From Luteibaculum sp964627445 (lineage in GTDB: Bacteria > Bacteroidota > Bacteroidia > Flavobacteriales_D > Luteibaculaceae), in assembly GCA_964627445.1 (NCBI GenBank), contig CAZVJF010000009.1:73171-137170 (forward strand): a stretch of 64,000 nucleotides of DNA, in the 5' to 3' direction. Shown here piece by piece: positions 38,497 through 47,570 of this stretch. A program made the position numbers and the translations under genes. A model generated the notes under the pieces. It was not told where the DNA came from and searched no databases. It saw nothing but the letters and a program-made list of their open reading frames with translations. The first letter of the stretch is position 1; each line of letters starts with the position of its first letter.

Positions 38497-40752
38497 TTAC
38501 GGAATGCGCCAACGCAGTCCCACGTATATATTCCTACCAAAAATAGGACCCCAAACGCTGGCTGCGTCTATGGCAGGAGCTGATGCGCTTTGTCCTAGAC
38601 CTCTTGCAGGCACCTCGCTGTATATGGGAACATCCATGCGAAAATCCAACGCATTTTCCACGCCCACATACACCTCAAAGTGCTTCGCCCACACTTTTCG
38701 CACCTGCCCGTTGAGCTGGAAAAAAGAGGGAGACTGCCCTGCTATACCTGGGGTTTCGTTAATTCTAGGCGCTAGGTCTTGCTGGCCCGTCCAGTTGAGG
38801 GTTGCGTCAAAAAACCAACGGTTATCGGTTTCGTAGGCTAAGTTGATAAACGCGCGGTGTTGTGCCAAAAAGGGTTTGGGCAACAGTTGGTCTTCATAGG
38901 TAGTCTGAACATCGTACCAGCGATACGCTACACGCAAATCAAAGCGCGGGAAAACCTCATAATCTACCTGACCTTGAAAACTATTGGCAAAAGAGCTACC
39001 CTGTAGGTTGTACAACCTCACTTCCCGCGAATTACTGTAGCGGTCTACCACAATTTGGTTCTGAAAATCGGTGCGGTAAAAGTCCAATGCCAACTGCAGA
39101 TCGCGCTCCCACAGCTGTGCGTATTGGGTAAGATTCAATCCATAATTCCAGGCTATCTCGGCATCCAAACCGTAGGGGGTGTTGGTGGTTGGATTGCTTT
39201 GAATGGAAAAAAAACGCGTACTGGCCAATTCGCCTAGGTTTTCTGCAATTACATTGGCGGTTCTTAAGCCTCTTCCAGCCGAAGCACGCACAAAAGTGTT
39301 TTCCGCAGCTTGCCACCAGGTATGCACACGCGGGGTCATAAAAAAACCATATTGGTTGTGGTAGTCGCCTCGCACCCCACCGACAACCTTAAATTTTTCG
39401 GAAACGATCTTATTCAACTCAAAGAAAGCTCCCGGAACCCACTCATTTCGTTTAAAATCTCTTGCTACCGCCTGGGTTAAGGTTTCTTCCACAACATCGC
39501 CCTGCAGGCTCAGCCCCGTTTTAAAGGTATTGTTGGTATTGCCAATAATGCTCTGGTATATGCTGTTGAAATACAGGTTGAACTGCGTACCGCGGTAATC
39601 CTTGTCGGTAGGTTGCCGCACGGGCTCGAAGCCAAAGCGTGTCGCTTCTTGTTGATTGTGGTAAGAAAGCTGAAATCCAAGAGATTTCCAAGGCAAATCA
39701 AACACCTTACCGGCCTTGGCAAAACCACTGTAAGCTTGCACCGAAGAGCGTAGCTTCCAGAAATTTTCATCGCTTTGTGTGCTAGAAGCAATTTGACCGC
39801 TGTGCAAGTTAATTTGCGTAATCTTTCCACCCCATTGAAAACGCCAACCGTTATTACCCATTAGAAACCATCGGTTAAGGGCAATAAAGTGGTCGCTCAA
39901 GGGCATATCATAAAAGCCATCGCTATTGCGGTCTTGCACCATTTGGTTGGATTTACCGTGTACCAAAAGCGCAGTAGCCAAGTTGTTGCTTACCGCGGTA
40001 GTGGCGTGTACATTGGCTTCCATCCGCCCACCTTGATTGGCATAGAGGTTTAGGTAAAACTTATCGCTGTCTAAGGGCTTGCGCAGCTCGTAGTTTATTT
40101 GTCCTACCATGCTCTCAAAGCCGTTTACCACCGAACCAGCGCCTTTGTTGAGTTGGATGGACTGCATCCACGTTCCGGGAACAAACTCCAATCCATGTAC
40201 CGCGTCTATCCCCCGTATCACAGGCATATTTTCTCGGGTGAACTGGGTATACGGTCCCGCTAAACCGAGTAGCTGAATTTGGCGTGTACCAGTAACAGCA
40301 TCGGTAAAACTGACATCAATGCTCGGTGAGGTTTCAAAGGACTCGGACAGGTTACAGCACGCTGCCTTCAAAAGCTCCTTTTCTCCTATTTGCTCGGTTT
40401 TTAAGGGATCCATACGATGGATACGCGTAGACTGTTGTCGTTTTACAATCTCCACTTCATTTAAAGCCGCTCCCGATTGCAAGGTCACCCGCATATTTTG
40501 CCTTGCAAGCAGGGTATCGGTTTTATAACCGACATAGCGAAATACCAAACGCGTAATACCCAGCTCTGCTGCAACATTAAAGTTTCCTAGACTATCGCTT
40601 GTGGTTCCTTGGTTTATCTGTTGGACTGGATACACCGCCACACCCGGAATGGGTTCTCCGTTGTTATTAACCACTTGCCCCTGGCTTTGCGCCAAAAGCA
40701 AGTTGGGCATTGCTGTACACAACAGCAATGCCATTGAGAAAATACCTCGCAT
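38497..40752 (-). CDS. TonB-dependent outer-membrane receptor, probable metal-related
   Basis: 751 residues. The signal peptide ends at LLLAQ. A carboxypeptidase-regulatory-like domain (about 23-100, GEPIPGVAVYPV) precedes a plug domain (about 115-225) and a 22-strand type beta-barrel ending NIYVGLRWRIP. It should import a ligand using TonB energy. The start lies 3 bp from the heavy-metal-associated gene, and a Cys-rich HYC_CC_PP gene lies further upstream, so copper or another soft metal is the likely ligand or signal (inference from context). Confidence 0.88.
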   Translation of the reverse strand: MRGIFSMALLLCTAMPNLLLAQSQGQVVNNNGEPIPGVAVYPVQQINQGTTSDSLGNFNVAAELGITRLVFRYVGYKTDTLLARQNMRVTLQSGAALNEVEIVKRQQSTRIHRMDPLKTEQIGEKELLKAACCNLSESFETSPSIDVSFTDAVTGTRQIQLLGLAGPYTQFTRENMPVIRGIDAVHGLEFVPGTWMQSIQLNKGAGSVVNGFESMVGQINYELRKPLDSDKFYLNLYANQGGRMEANVHATTAVSNNLATALLVHGKSNQMVQDRNSDGFYDMPLSDHFIALNRWFLMGNNGWRFQWGGKITQINLHSGQIASSTQSDENFWKLRSSVQAYSGFAKAGKVFDLPWKSLGFQLSYHNQQEATRFGFEPVRQPTDKDYRGTQFNLYFNSIYQSIIGNTNNTFKTGLSLQGDVVEETLTQAVARDFKRNEWVPGAFFELNKIVSEKFKVVGGVRGDYHNQYGFFMTPRVHTWWQAAENTFVRASAGRGLRTANVIAENLGELASTRFFSIQSNPTTNTPYGLDAEIAWNYGLNLTQYAQLWERDLQLALDFYRTDFQNQIVVDRYSNSREVRLYNLQGSSFANSFQGQVDYEVFPRFDLRVAYRWYDVQTTYEDQLLPKPFLAQHRAFINLAYETDNRWFFDATLNWTGQQDLAPRINETPGIAGQSPSFFQLNGQVRKVWAKHFEVYVGVENALDFRMDVPIYSEVPARGLGQSASAPAIDAASVWGPIFGRNIYVGLRWRIP

Positions 40753-40755
40753 GGC

Positions 40756-41109
40756 TTAGTGTTTTTCTACTCCGTCTCGGTATGCACAGCAATGCGGAAG
40801 TTTGGCATAACTAGCCGAGTCTGCTTTAGAGACTTGCGTATCGTGCCCGGCTTTGTTGATCGCCTGGTGAATATCCGCGACATCAATCTTTTGATCATTA
40901 AAGATAACCGAGAGCTGCCCCGATTTTTGATCCCACTCGGCATATTTTACTCCAGGGATTAATGCTGCCGATTCAATGCGTTTCTTACACATACCGCAAA
41001 CACCATCCACCATAAACGCAGACTTTTGATTTTTACTGGGCTTGTTTTGAGCATTCATCCCTACAGCTAGGAAGGATAAACTAAGTACAAAAAAGATATA
41101 TTTAAACAT
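40756..41109 (-). CDS. Secreted heavy-metal-associated (HMA) domain protein
   Basis: A 117-residue protein with a signal peptide (ending GMNAQ) and one HMA fold carrying CxxC at Cys38-Cys41 (GVCGMCKKRIE), the typical Cu(I)-binding motif. A second Cys pair near the C-terminus (LPHCCAYR) may add a ligand. It is a predicted periplasmic metallochaperone, encoded between the HYC_CC_PP gene and the TonB receptor. Confidence 0.85.
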   Translation of the reverse strand: MFKYIFFVLSLSFLAVGMNAQNKPSKNQKSAFMVDGVCGMCKKRIESAALIPGVKYAEWDQKSGQLSVIFNDQKIDVADIHQAINKAGHDTQVSKADSASYAKLPHCCAYRDGVEKH

Positions 41110-41195
41110 GATTCGATTTTTATTCTAATTCAATAATTTTTAATTCAGGCACCCAAAAATGGTGTGTCTCGCTTTTTTATGAAGAAGAATAAAAC

Positions 41196-41588
41196 TTAGG
41201 CGTAGAAAAGCAGTTTCCGAAATCGGAGAACCCGGTCTTCTGGAGGAAGGTCTACCTCGGTGAAGTGCTCAAAACTAGGAACCGGTAAAGGAAGTAGTAC
41301 TTGGGGTGCCACCGGTTTTACTTGAGGTGCTATATCAACTGCAAACTTCGGGATCGCGCTGTCTTTACTGGGAGCCAAATCCTCAGTTATTGCTATTTGA
41401 AAAACTCCATCGTAGCAGCAGTCTGCAGCCACGACTTCAAACTCTGCATCGCTACAGCAGCAAGAGGCCCGATCCGAGAAAAAAGCTATGTCCACCAAGT
41501 TGTCGTTGCAGTAATGCACGTTTACCGCCAATCCTGTAGAAAACAGGAATAGCAGAAAGGACAGTGCTATGGACAAAAACTTGCGCAT
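41196..41588 (-). CDS. HYC_CC_PP family secreted Cys-rich protein
   Basis: A 130-residue protein with an N-terminal signal sequence, then VHYCNDNLVDIAFF, a CCCSD cluster and DCCYD, followed by a Pro-rich tail. The HYC...CC pattern defines the HYC_CC_PP family of Bacteroidota, often next to HMA and TonB-receptor genes. A metal-binding role is likely but not demonstrated. It leads the minus-strand three-gene cluster, with about 86 bp to the HMA gene. Confidence 0.75.
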   Translation of the reverse strand: MRKFLSIALSFLLFLFSTGLAVNVHYCNDNLVDIAFFSDRASCCCSDAEFEVVAADCCYDGVFQIAITEDLAPSKDSAIPKFAVDIAPQVKPVAPQVLLPLPVPSFEHFTEVDLPPEDRVLRFRKLLFYA

Positions 41589-41729
41589 CTCAGCAAAGAT
41601 AACGAATGCAATAGCACTGTCACGTTAATAAAAATGAAAGGGTGCTCTTTGACTTCTTTAACAGAAATGTAAAAACCTTACCCTAAAGAATGGAGTACAT
41701 GGCACCAAACCACAAACCGAAAGACAATT

Positions 41730-43577
41730 ATGAAAAAACATGTACTCTTAGCAGTATTGTTAACCGCAAGTACGCTAATGGCTTTTGCAGATCACCTATC
41801 CGAAAGGCTACTTTTTACAGCCCGCCTAGATGGTGAAAACAATACTACCGTAACCAACCCTGATGCAAACGGAATTGCATCGTTATTTTTAAATCGCGAC
41901 CGTGACACGCTGTTTGTAAACATTGCTACCGGTAATTTAGGTGGAAGCATCACGGGTGCACACATCCACACGGGACAACCTGGAGAAGACGGCCCCGTGC
42001 TTATCAATCTATCCGATTTTGTGGAGCAAAATGTAATTCGCACTACCATTACAGGCAGCGATTTAGACACCTTGTTCTCACAAATGTTGCAAGGAAACAC
42101 CTATGTGAATATCCACACAGAAGATCCTATTGCTACCGGTACCGCACGCGGACAGATCAAGCTGGAGCGCGATTTTGGTTTCTACACCAATCTGGACACC
42201 GCACAAGAAATACCAGCCCCTCAAAACAGCGAAGCGTTTGGATCGGGTAACTTTATCATCGATCAAAACGATGACAGCATGCGCGTTGCTGTAGTAGCTT
42301 CTGGTTTATCTGGAGACGCAGTAGGCGCACACTTGCACTTTGCCCCTGCAGGTCAAAATGGTCCCGTTATTGTGAACCTTACCGACCTTATCCGCGATGG
42401 TTCTCGTATTTCGGGTACGATTGCCGTTCCCGATTCATTGAAAAGTGGAAAACTAAAAAGTTATGTTGCAGAGGGACAAATCTACCTCAACGTACACACC
42501 TTGGAGAATCAACCAGGAGAAATTCGTGGACAAGCGCTAGTATCTACCGATCTGTATTTAGACGCAGCCGTTACCCCAGAGGGTGTTGAAAACGGTCAAT
42601 TGGTAGCTACCGATGTAGAAGGTGCTGGACACGGCTACATCAATGGAGCTTTCGATTCTTTCCGCTACTACTTTGTATACGAAACCGAAAACCTTTCTGG
42701 TGCGCCAGTAACCGTTGGATTTTACCGGGATGACGTATTGGTAAAAACGGTAATGGCCAATGATGGTGTTATTGCAGGCGAATGGACTGCTGAAGACGCC
42801 ACCCAACCCCTAACGGAAGACATGGTGCGTGGCTTGCTTTACGGAGAAATTAGCTTACGCATAAGCACTGCGGTAAACCCTGCGGGTGAGCTAGAAGGAA
42901 CTTTAATCCGTGCGTTGCGCGAAGGGTATGCCTACGAACTGGATACCGAACAGGAAGTACCCACCCCTACCGTAACCAAAACCCCCATGGGTGGTGGTAT
43001 GGTAAGTATAGACAGCCGCAGAAGCAATGCACACATTATGTTAGCATACGACAGCCTTTCTGGCCCTGCCATTGGTGGTCACATCCATTTAGGTGTACCT
43101 GGAGAAACAGGCCCTGTATTGTTTGGACTTCCATTGGAGAACAATGCTGCCTTTACTTACTGGACCGAAGCTTCTGGATTTACTCCACAAAACGAGTTAC
43201 AGTTTAGAAGAGACAGCATGTATGTAAACATCCACACCGACCAAAATACCGCTGGAGAAATTCGTGGTAACGTAACGCGTGACTACGCGATCTCCTCCGT
43301 AACTTCGGGCGTGGTAGAATTTGATGGCTTGGCTACAGACTATTCGGTATTCCCGAATCCGGTAGCAGATGAAGTAAACGTAACGCTCAATGAAACCCTA
43401 GAACAGGAGATTGGCGTGCGTATTATCGATGTAACCGGAAAACCAGTGGCAAGCGCCAAACTGGATGCCGGTGCCAAAGCCATACGCATAGCTACATCGA
43501 ACTTAAGCGCGGGTACGTACATCCTAACACTAAGTGTAGATGGCAATGTGCTAGCCAGCGAGAAGTTGATGAAATAA
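41730..43577 (+). CDS. CHRD-domain secreted protein with T9SS type A sorting domain
   Basis: 615 residues. The signal sequence ends around AFA. There are at least three CHRD (chordin) units, near residues 28-145, 150-275 and 395-520. Each has GAHIHTGQPGEDGPVL- or GGHIHLGVPGETGPVL-like and NIHTxxxxxGExRG motifs. A region near 280-390 looks like a diverged fourth. The C-terminal VFPNPVADEVNV... VLASEKLMK is a type A sorting domain. Surface location is expected; the ligand is unknown. Confidence 0.87.
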   Translation: MKKHVLLAVLLTASTLMAFADHLSERLLFTARLDGENNTTVTNPDANGIASLFLNRDRDTLFVNIATGNLGGSITGAHIHTGQPGEDGPVLINLSDFVEQNVIRTTITGSDLDTLFSQMLQGNTYVNIHTEDPIATGTARGQIKLERDFGFYTNLDTAQEIPAPQNSEAFGSGNFIIDQNDDSMRVAVVASGLSGDAVGAHLHFAPAGQNGPVIVNLTDLIRDGSRISGTIAVPDSLKSGKLKSYVAEGQIYLNVHTLENQPGEIRGQALVSTDLYLDAAVTPEGVENGQLVATDVEGAGHGYINGAFDSFRYYFVYETENLSGAPVTVGFYRDDVLVKTVMANDGVIAGEWTAEDATQPLTEDMVRGLLYGEISLRISTAVNPAGELEGTLIRALREGYAYELDTEQEVPTPTVTKTPMGGGMVSIDSRRSNAHIMLAYDSLSGPAIGGHIHLGVPGETGPVLFGLPLENNAAFTYWTEASGFTPQNELQFRRDSMYVNIHTDQNTAGEIRGNVTRDYAISSVTSGVVEFDGLATDYSVFPNPVADEVNVTLNETLEQEIGVRIIDVTGKPVASAKLDAGAKAIRIATSNLSAGTYILTLSVDGNVLASEKLMK

Positions 43578-43598
43578 AGAAGAAAACCTAGCAAAATC

Positions 43599-43632
43599 AA
43601 AAGCCCAAGGCGTTGCGCCTTGGGCTTTTTTT
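43599..43632. terminator. Intrinsic terminator
   Basis: A 12-bp stem (AAGCCCAAGGCG, 43601-43612, with its complement at 43616-43627) around a 3-nt loop, followed by a run of T. It terminates the CHRD gene and, with its A-rich left side, possibly also the convergent TlpA-like gene. Confidence 0.88.
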
Positions 43633-43652
43633 ATGTCTAAATATTTAATGTG

Positions 43653-44213
43653 CTACGAGTTTTGAGTTAGTGCTTTCAAAATATTTCGCATCTCCTTGAT
43701 GTTTTCCTTGTCGTAACCGGATTTATAAAAGACCAGTTTTCCTTCCCGGTCCAGTATAAGATTCAAAGGGTAACCTCCAAATTCGTGCTCTAATTTTAAT
43801 TGCTGGAAAAATTTCAACTCCTTAACGGCTAACGGAATTTTCTCATAGTCGAAATTAAGGTCCGCTTTTTTCAATGCGTCCAAATCAGATTCTTCGTCCT
43901 CTCTACTCAATGCGATAAAGCGAACCCCTTTACTGTCAAAATCTTTCACCAGTTTATTTAGTTCGGGAATTTCTTTTAAACAGGGTTTACACCATCCACC
44001 CCACAGGTTTATTACCACCACCTTTCCTCGCAAGGTTTCATTAAAAGTTTTGTGAGGAGCCAGTGCTGCAATACTTTTCGATAGTACATCCATGGATGCA
44101 CGTTCTTCTGTCTGTTTCGCTATCTGCTTATTGGAGACTGTAGTAACAGTAAAACTCAATCCCGCAAACACCAAAACAAGAGTTCCGACTAATATGGCGT
44201 AAGTAAGTTTCAT
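43653..44213 (-). CDS. TlpA-like thioredoxin-fold protein
   Basis: A 186-residue protein with an N-terminal hydrophobic anchor, then a TlpA/ResA-type thioredoxin domain (about 50-186). The active site is WCKPC, Cys75 and Cys78, in INLWGGWCKPCLKEIPEL. It is a likely membrane-tethered periplasmic thiol-disulfide reductase. It follows the ABC permease with a 1 bp gap on the same strand, so the three genes form one operon. Confidence 0.88.
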   Translation of the reverse strand: MKLTYAILVGTLVLVFAGLSFTVTTVSNKQIAKQTEERASMDVLSKSIAALAPHKTFNETLRGKVVVINLWGGWCKPCLKEIPELNKLVKDFDSKGVRFIALSREDEESDLDALKKADLNFDYEKIPLAVKELKFFQQLKLEHEFGGYPLNLILDREGKLVFYKSGYDKENIKEMRNILKALTQNS

Positions 44214-44214
44214 C

Positions 44215-44955
44215 TTATTTTAGGTCTTTGCGTTTGAAGAATAGATAAGGCACTACTAGAAACAGGGTAAAGTATACGGTAGGTACCAACAGCATCCACA
44301 TATTATCTATCGGTTTTTCTATTAAAAGGCTCTTAGCATTGGATGGAAGGAATAGCAGTATTGAATCATCGGACTTAAAAGCAGCTTGGAAAACAATATT
44401 TAAGACCCCCTCCAGAACAGGTAAAAATAGATAGCAGATAAAACCCAATATAATGGTGCGCGTTAGCAGCGCGATAGCCAGAATTAGCGTAACATTATAC
44501 AACATCACCAGAAAGTCCCTACATACCGCTTCCCAACCATATTTCTCAAAAACAGCATCAAAACTTGCGACAAAACTTCCAACTCCGAAATACAAAATCA
44601 GTCCTAACCCAAAAAAAGCTAGAAATATCAGTACTGCGGTTAATACTTTTCCAGTAACCCAATCGCCTCGTTTTAAACCATCAATAATATTTTTCTTCAC
44701 GGTGCCTGTACCGAACTCGCGCCCCACGTTGTAAATGATCACCACAGCCAAAAACATGGGCATCAAATTCATTTGAAAACGGATGATCTGAATGGTTTCC
44801 CCCGCTGCTGCGTCCATATTAGTAACGTCCAGATTGCTATTTAATGTAACGATAGAAAGCCCCACGATTAACAGCGAGTAAACCCCCAAGGCAATCCAGT
44901 TTAATGGCACGTTAAACTTCACTAGCTCCACAGCGAGCATGTTTCTTAATGTCAT
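44215..44955 (-). CDS. ABC-2 type transporter permease
   Basis: A 246-residue protein with six hydrophobic spans, preceded by an N-terminal amphipathic segment (LAVELVKFNVPLNW). The organisation matches ABC-2 permeases used for peptide or bacteriocin export and resistance, and for copper-type Nos systems. The substrate is unknown. It overlaps the stop of the ATPase gene by 4 bp. Confidence 0.8.
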   Translation of the reverse strand: MTLRNMLAVELVKFNVPLNWIALGVYSLLIVGLSIVTLNSNLDVTNMDAAAGETIQIIRFQMNLMPMFLAVVIIYNVGREFGTGTVKKNIIDGLKRGDWVTGKVLTAVLIFLAFFGLGLILYFGVGSFVASFDAVFEKYGWEAVCRDFLVMLYNVTLILAIALLTRTIILGFICYLFLPVLEGVLNIVFQAAFKSDDSILLFLPSNAKSLLIEKPIDNMWMLLVPTVYFTLFLVVPYLFFKRKDLK

Positions 44956-45647
44956 ACGGTTGTACTTAAAAAATAATCCTCTAGTGTTTCGTGGTTTTCG
45001 AGTAAAGAGTTGAGACTCCCTTTCGCTAAAAATTTCCCCTTCTCAATAATAGCAACATGAGCACACACCTTCTCCATTTCGGTCAACAAATGGCTAGCAA
45101 CTAATACCGTTTTTCCTTGAGATGCTAAGTCGGCAATCACTTCTCGTATAAAGATAATTCCTCGCGGATCCATTCCATTGGTGGGTTCGTCTAAAATGAC
45201 AAACTCGGGGTCTCCAACAAGTATCGAAGCGATCATCACCCGTTGTTTCATTCCCAGAGAAAATGTCTTTAGTCGATTATGCGCCTCGTCTTCCAAGCCT
45301 ACCCGTTTTAGTAGCTGCGGTATGCACGCTTTATCTACGCCCTTGATACGACAAACAATCTTTAAGTTTTCGGTTGCCGATAGATGCGGATAGTAATTGG
45401 TACTTTCCAAAAGTGCACCTACCCGTAGCTTGCCGGCATCCAAATCCTTGGAACCGAAAAGTTCCACGGTTCCTTGATCTGGTTTGAGTAAGCCCAGAAT
45501 CATCCCCAAAATGGTTGATTTCCCGCTCCCATTTGGACCTAATAATCCAAACACCTCCCCTTTCGTAACCGAAAAAGAAACATCCGAAACCGCCTGTTTT
45601 CTTCCGAACCACTTACTCAGGCTATTCACCTCAAGTATATTACTCAT
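44952..45647 (-). CDS. ABC transporter ATP-binding protein
   Basis: A 231-residue ATPase with Walker A GLLGPNGSGKST, the signature FSLGMKQRVMIA, Walker B EFVILDEPTNGMDP and the switch His in VASHLLTEMEK. It is paired with the downstream permease by a 4-bp overlap. The Met before SNILEVNSLSKWF is the start; an upstream start would add nine residues. Confidence 0.92.
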   Translation of the reverse strand: MSNILEVNSLSKWFGRKQAVSDVSFSVTKGEVFGLLGPNGSGKSTILGMILGLLKPDQGTVELFGSKDLDAGKLRVGALLESTNYYPHLSATENLKIVCRIKGVDKACIPQLLKRVGLEDEAHNRLKTFSLGMKQRVMIASILVGDPEFVILDEPTNGMDPRGIIFIREVIADLASQGKTVLVASHLLTEMEKVCAHVAIIEKGKFLAKGSLNSLLENHETLEDYFLSTTV

Positions 45648-45884
45648 ACGTTTTTCGCAGAATTTAGAATCCAAAAATACACTTAAACAAGAATAATAGT
45701 TATCAGAGATCTTTATTCATGCAACATCGAGCTACTGGCCACAGCAAGGTCTGAAAACACCCCCAACCTACTCTCAATTTACAGCAGTTTAATTTCCAGC
45801 CATCCTTATTTCAAAACACCCGTCTTTTATATATATTAAGCACTTACCCGTCTATCTTTTATGATATTTTAATCCCCCTTGCCT

Positions 45885-47558
45885 ATGAAACCGAACGCTA
45901 CCGATGCTACCTCAGCCAACGCCATGGTATGCGCACCGCCTCCCCCGCCCGGGTCTGGTGTTAGTCGCCCTACCTCGGGCATAGCTCGATACCAGGGCAC
46001 TTGGGATGCCACAACTGCCAAGCAATTGCTCCGCACTACGGTAATAGGCCCTACCAAAACCCAAACAAACGCGCTGGCACTACTAAGCATGGACGCGGCT
46101 GTAGAACGCATTCTTACTCCATTGCCCAGAGTAGATCCCCCGATATGCATAAGTCCTGGCGCGGGCGATATCGAGAACTTACCCTGGCACCTATCCACCC
46201 AAAGAGGCAACCAGTTTAACCGTAAAAAATCGCTGCAATGCTGGATGGTTAAAAACATCTTGCATGCTGACACCAGCGTGGGAGAAAACCTACTCTTGTT
46301 TTGGCACAACCACCTGGTTACGGGTATTGACGCGGTAAATGACGCCCGATTTACCTACTACTACATCCAACTGTTGCGACAGCATGCCTTGGGCAATTTT
46401 AAAACCTTGGTGCGCGAAATAAGCACCCATGCCGCCATGTTGAAGTACCTCTCGGGCGATCAGAATAAAAAAGGTGCTCCCAACGAGAATTATGCACGCG
46501 AACTGCTAGAGCTTTTCACGCTGGGCGCTGAGGACATTAACGGCAACCCCAATTATACCGAAGCCGATGTAGAAGAAGCGGCTAAGGTGCTAACCGGCTG
46601 GGAGACCCGCCACCAAGGAAACGGCACCTTCTTAAATCCGCACACGCGTTTTAACGCCAACCAACACGAGACGGGAGCAAAAACCTTCTCTAGCCACTTC
46701 AATAACCAAACCATACACCGCAGCCTACCCAACCAATACGAGCGCGAACTAGATGATCTCATCGACATGATTTTTGATCGCGAGGAAGTGGCACTTTTTC
46801 TGGTTCGGCAGCTCTACACCTGGTTTGTTTATTACGACATCGACAGCAACACCGAAAGCCATGTCATAGCACCGCTTGCGCAAATCTTGCGGGATAACGA
46901 CTACGATGTTAAACCCGTACTGCGCACCCTCTTTAAAAGCCAGCATTTTTATGATGCACATGCCGCGGGTACGGTGGTTAAAAATCCGGCCTCCTATGTC
47001 TTAGGAAGCATACGCCAATTTGAAACGCCGGAACCGCTCAACTTCCCCAAAGAGGCGTATATGGTGTATTACCGGGTGCACCAATGGATGTTGGATATGC
47101 AAATGGAACTGCTCAATCCACCCAATGTAGCAGGTTGGAGCGCTTACTACCAAAGTCCAGGATACTACCAACGGTGGATAAATACCGCAACCTACAACGC
47201 GCGTAGCTCCTTTGCTCATGTATTTTTACGCCAGGGCATCTACTCGGCCACTACGCGTTACAAACCCAACCTCCCCCTGTTTGTACAGTCCATCACAGGC
47301 ATGCAGGCTCATGATATTAATGTGCTCATTCAATCCGCAGTGGACCTGTTACTTCCGGTAGATATCACATCCAACCAAAAGCAGTATTTAAAAGACATCC
47401 TACTCAATGGTCTACCCGATTTTGAGTGGACCGTGGAATGGAGCCAATACATGCTTACAGCAGTGCAAGCGTCCAACCCCACCAGTGTTGCCATGCGAAA
47501 AAAGCTAGAAGATTTCTTCTATGAAATCATGAACATGGCCGAATACCACTTGAACTAA
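45885..47558 (+). CDS. DUF1800 domain protein
   Basis: 557 residues. The DUF1800 signature is spread over the whole chain: LLRRTT-like opening, WHNHLVTG, YYIQLLRQHALGNFKTLVREIS, HAAMLKYLSG, NENYARELLELFTLG and PPNVAGWSAY. DUF1800 genes are regularly paired with DUF1501 genes, as here; the function of the pair is unknown. No clear signal peptide is visible, although the partner has a Tat-like one. The N-terminal region contains an unusual run of Pro (APPPPPGSG). Confidence 0.85.
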   Translation: MKPNATDATSANAMVCAPPPPPGSGVSRPTSGIARYQGTWDATTAKQLLRTTVIGPTKTQTNALALLSMDAAVERILTPLPRVDPPICISPGAGDIENLPWHLSTQRGNQFNRKKSLQCWMVKNILHADTSVGENLLLFWHNHLVTGIDAVNDARFTYYYIQLLRQHALGNFKTLVREISTHAAMLKYLSGDQNKKGAPNENYARELLELFTLGAEDINGNPNYTEADVEEAAKVLTGWETRHQGNGTFLNPHTRFNANQHETGAKTFSSHFNNQTIHRSLPNQYERELDDLIDMIFDREEVALFLVRQLYTWFVYYDIDSNTESHVIAPLAQILRDNDYDVKPVLRTLFKSQHFYDAHAAGTVVKNPASYVLGSIRQFETPEPLNFPKEAYMVYYRVHQWMLDMQMELLNPPNVAGWSAYYQSPGYYQRWINTATYNARSSFAHVFLRQGIYSATTRYKPNLPLFVQSITGMQAHDINVLIQSAVDLLLPVDITSNQKQYLKDILLNGLPDFEWTVEWSQYMLTAVQASNPTSVAMRKKLEDFFYEIMNMAEYHLN

Positions 47559-47570
47559 TCCTCCCTTACC

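Noticed and set aside
45879..45887. TTG start for the DUF1800 protein
   Set aside because: An ATG two codons later is a stronger start and nothing conserved lies between.
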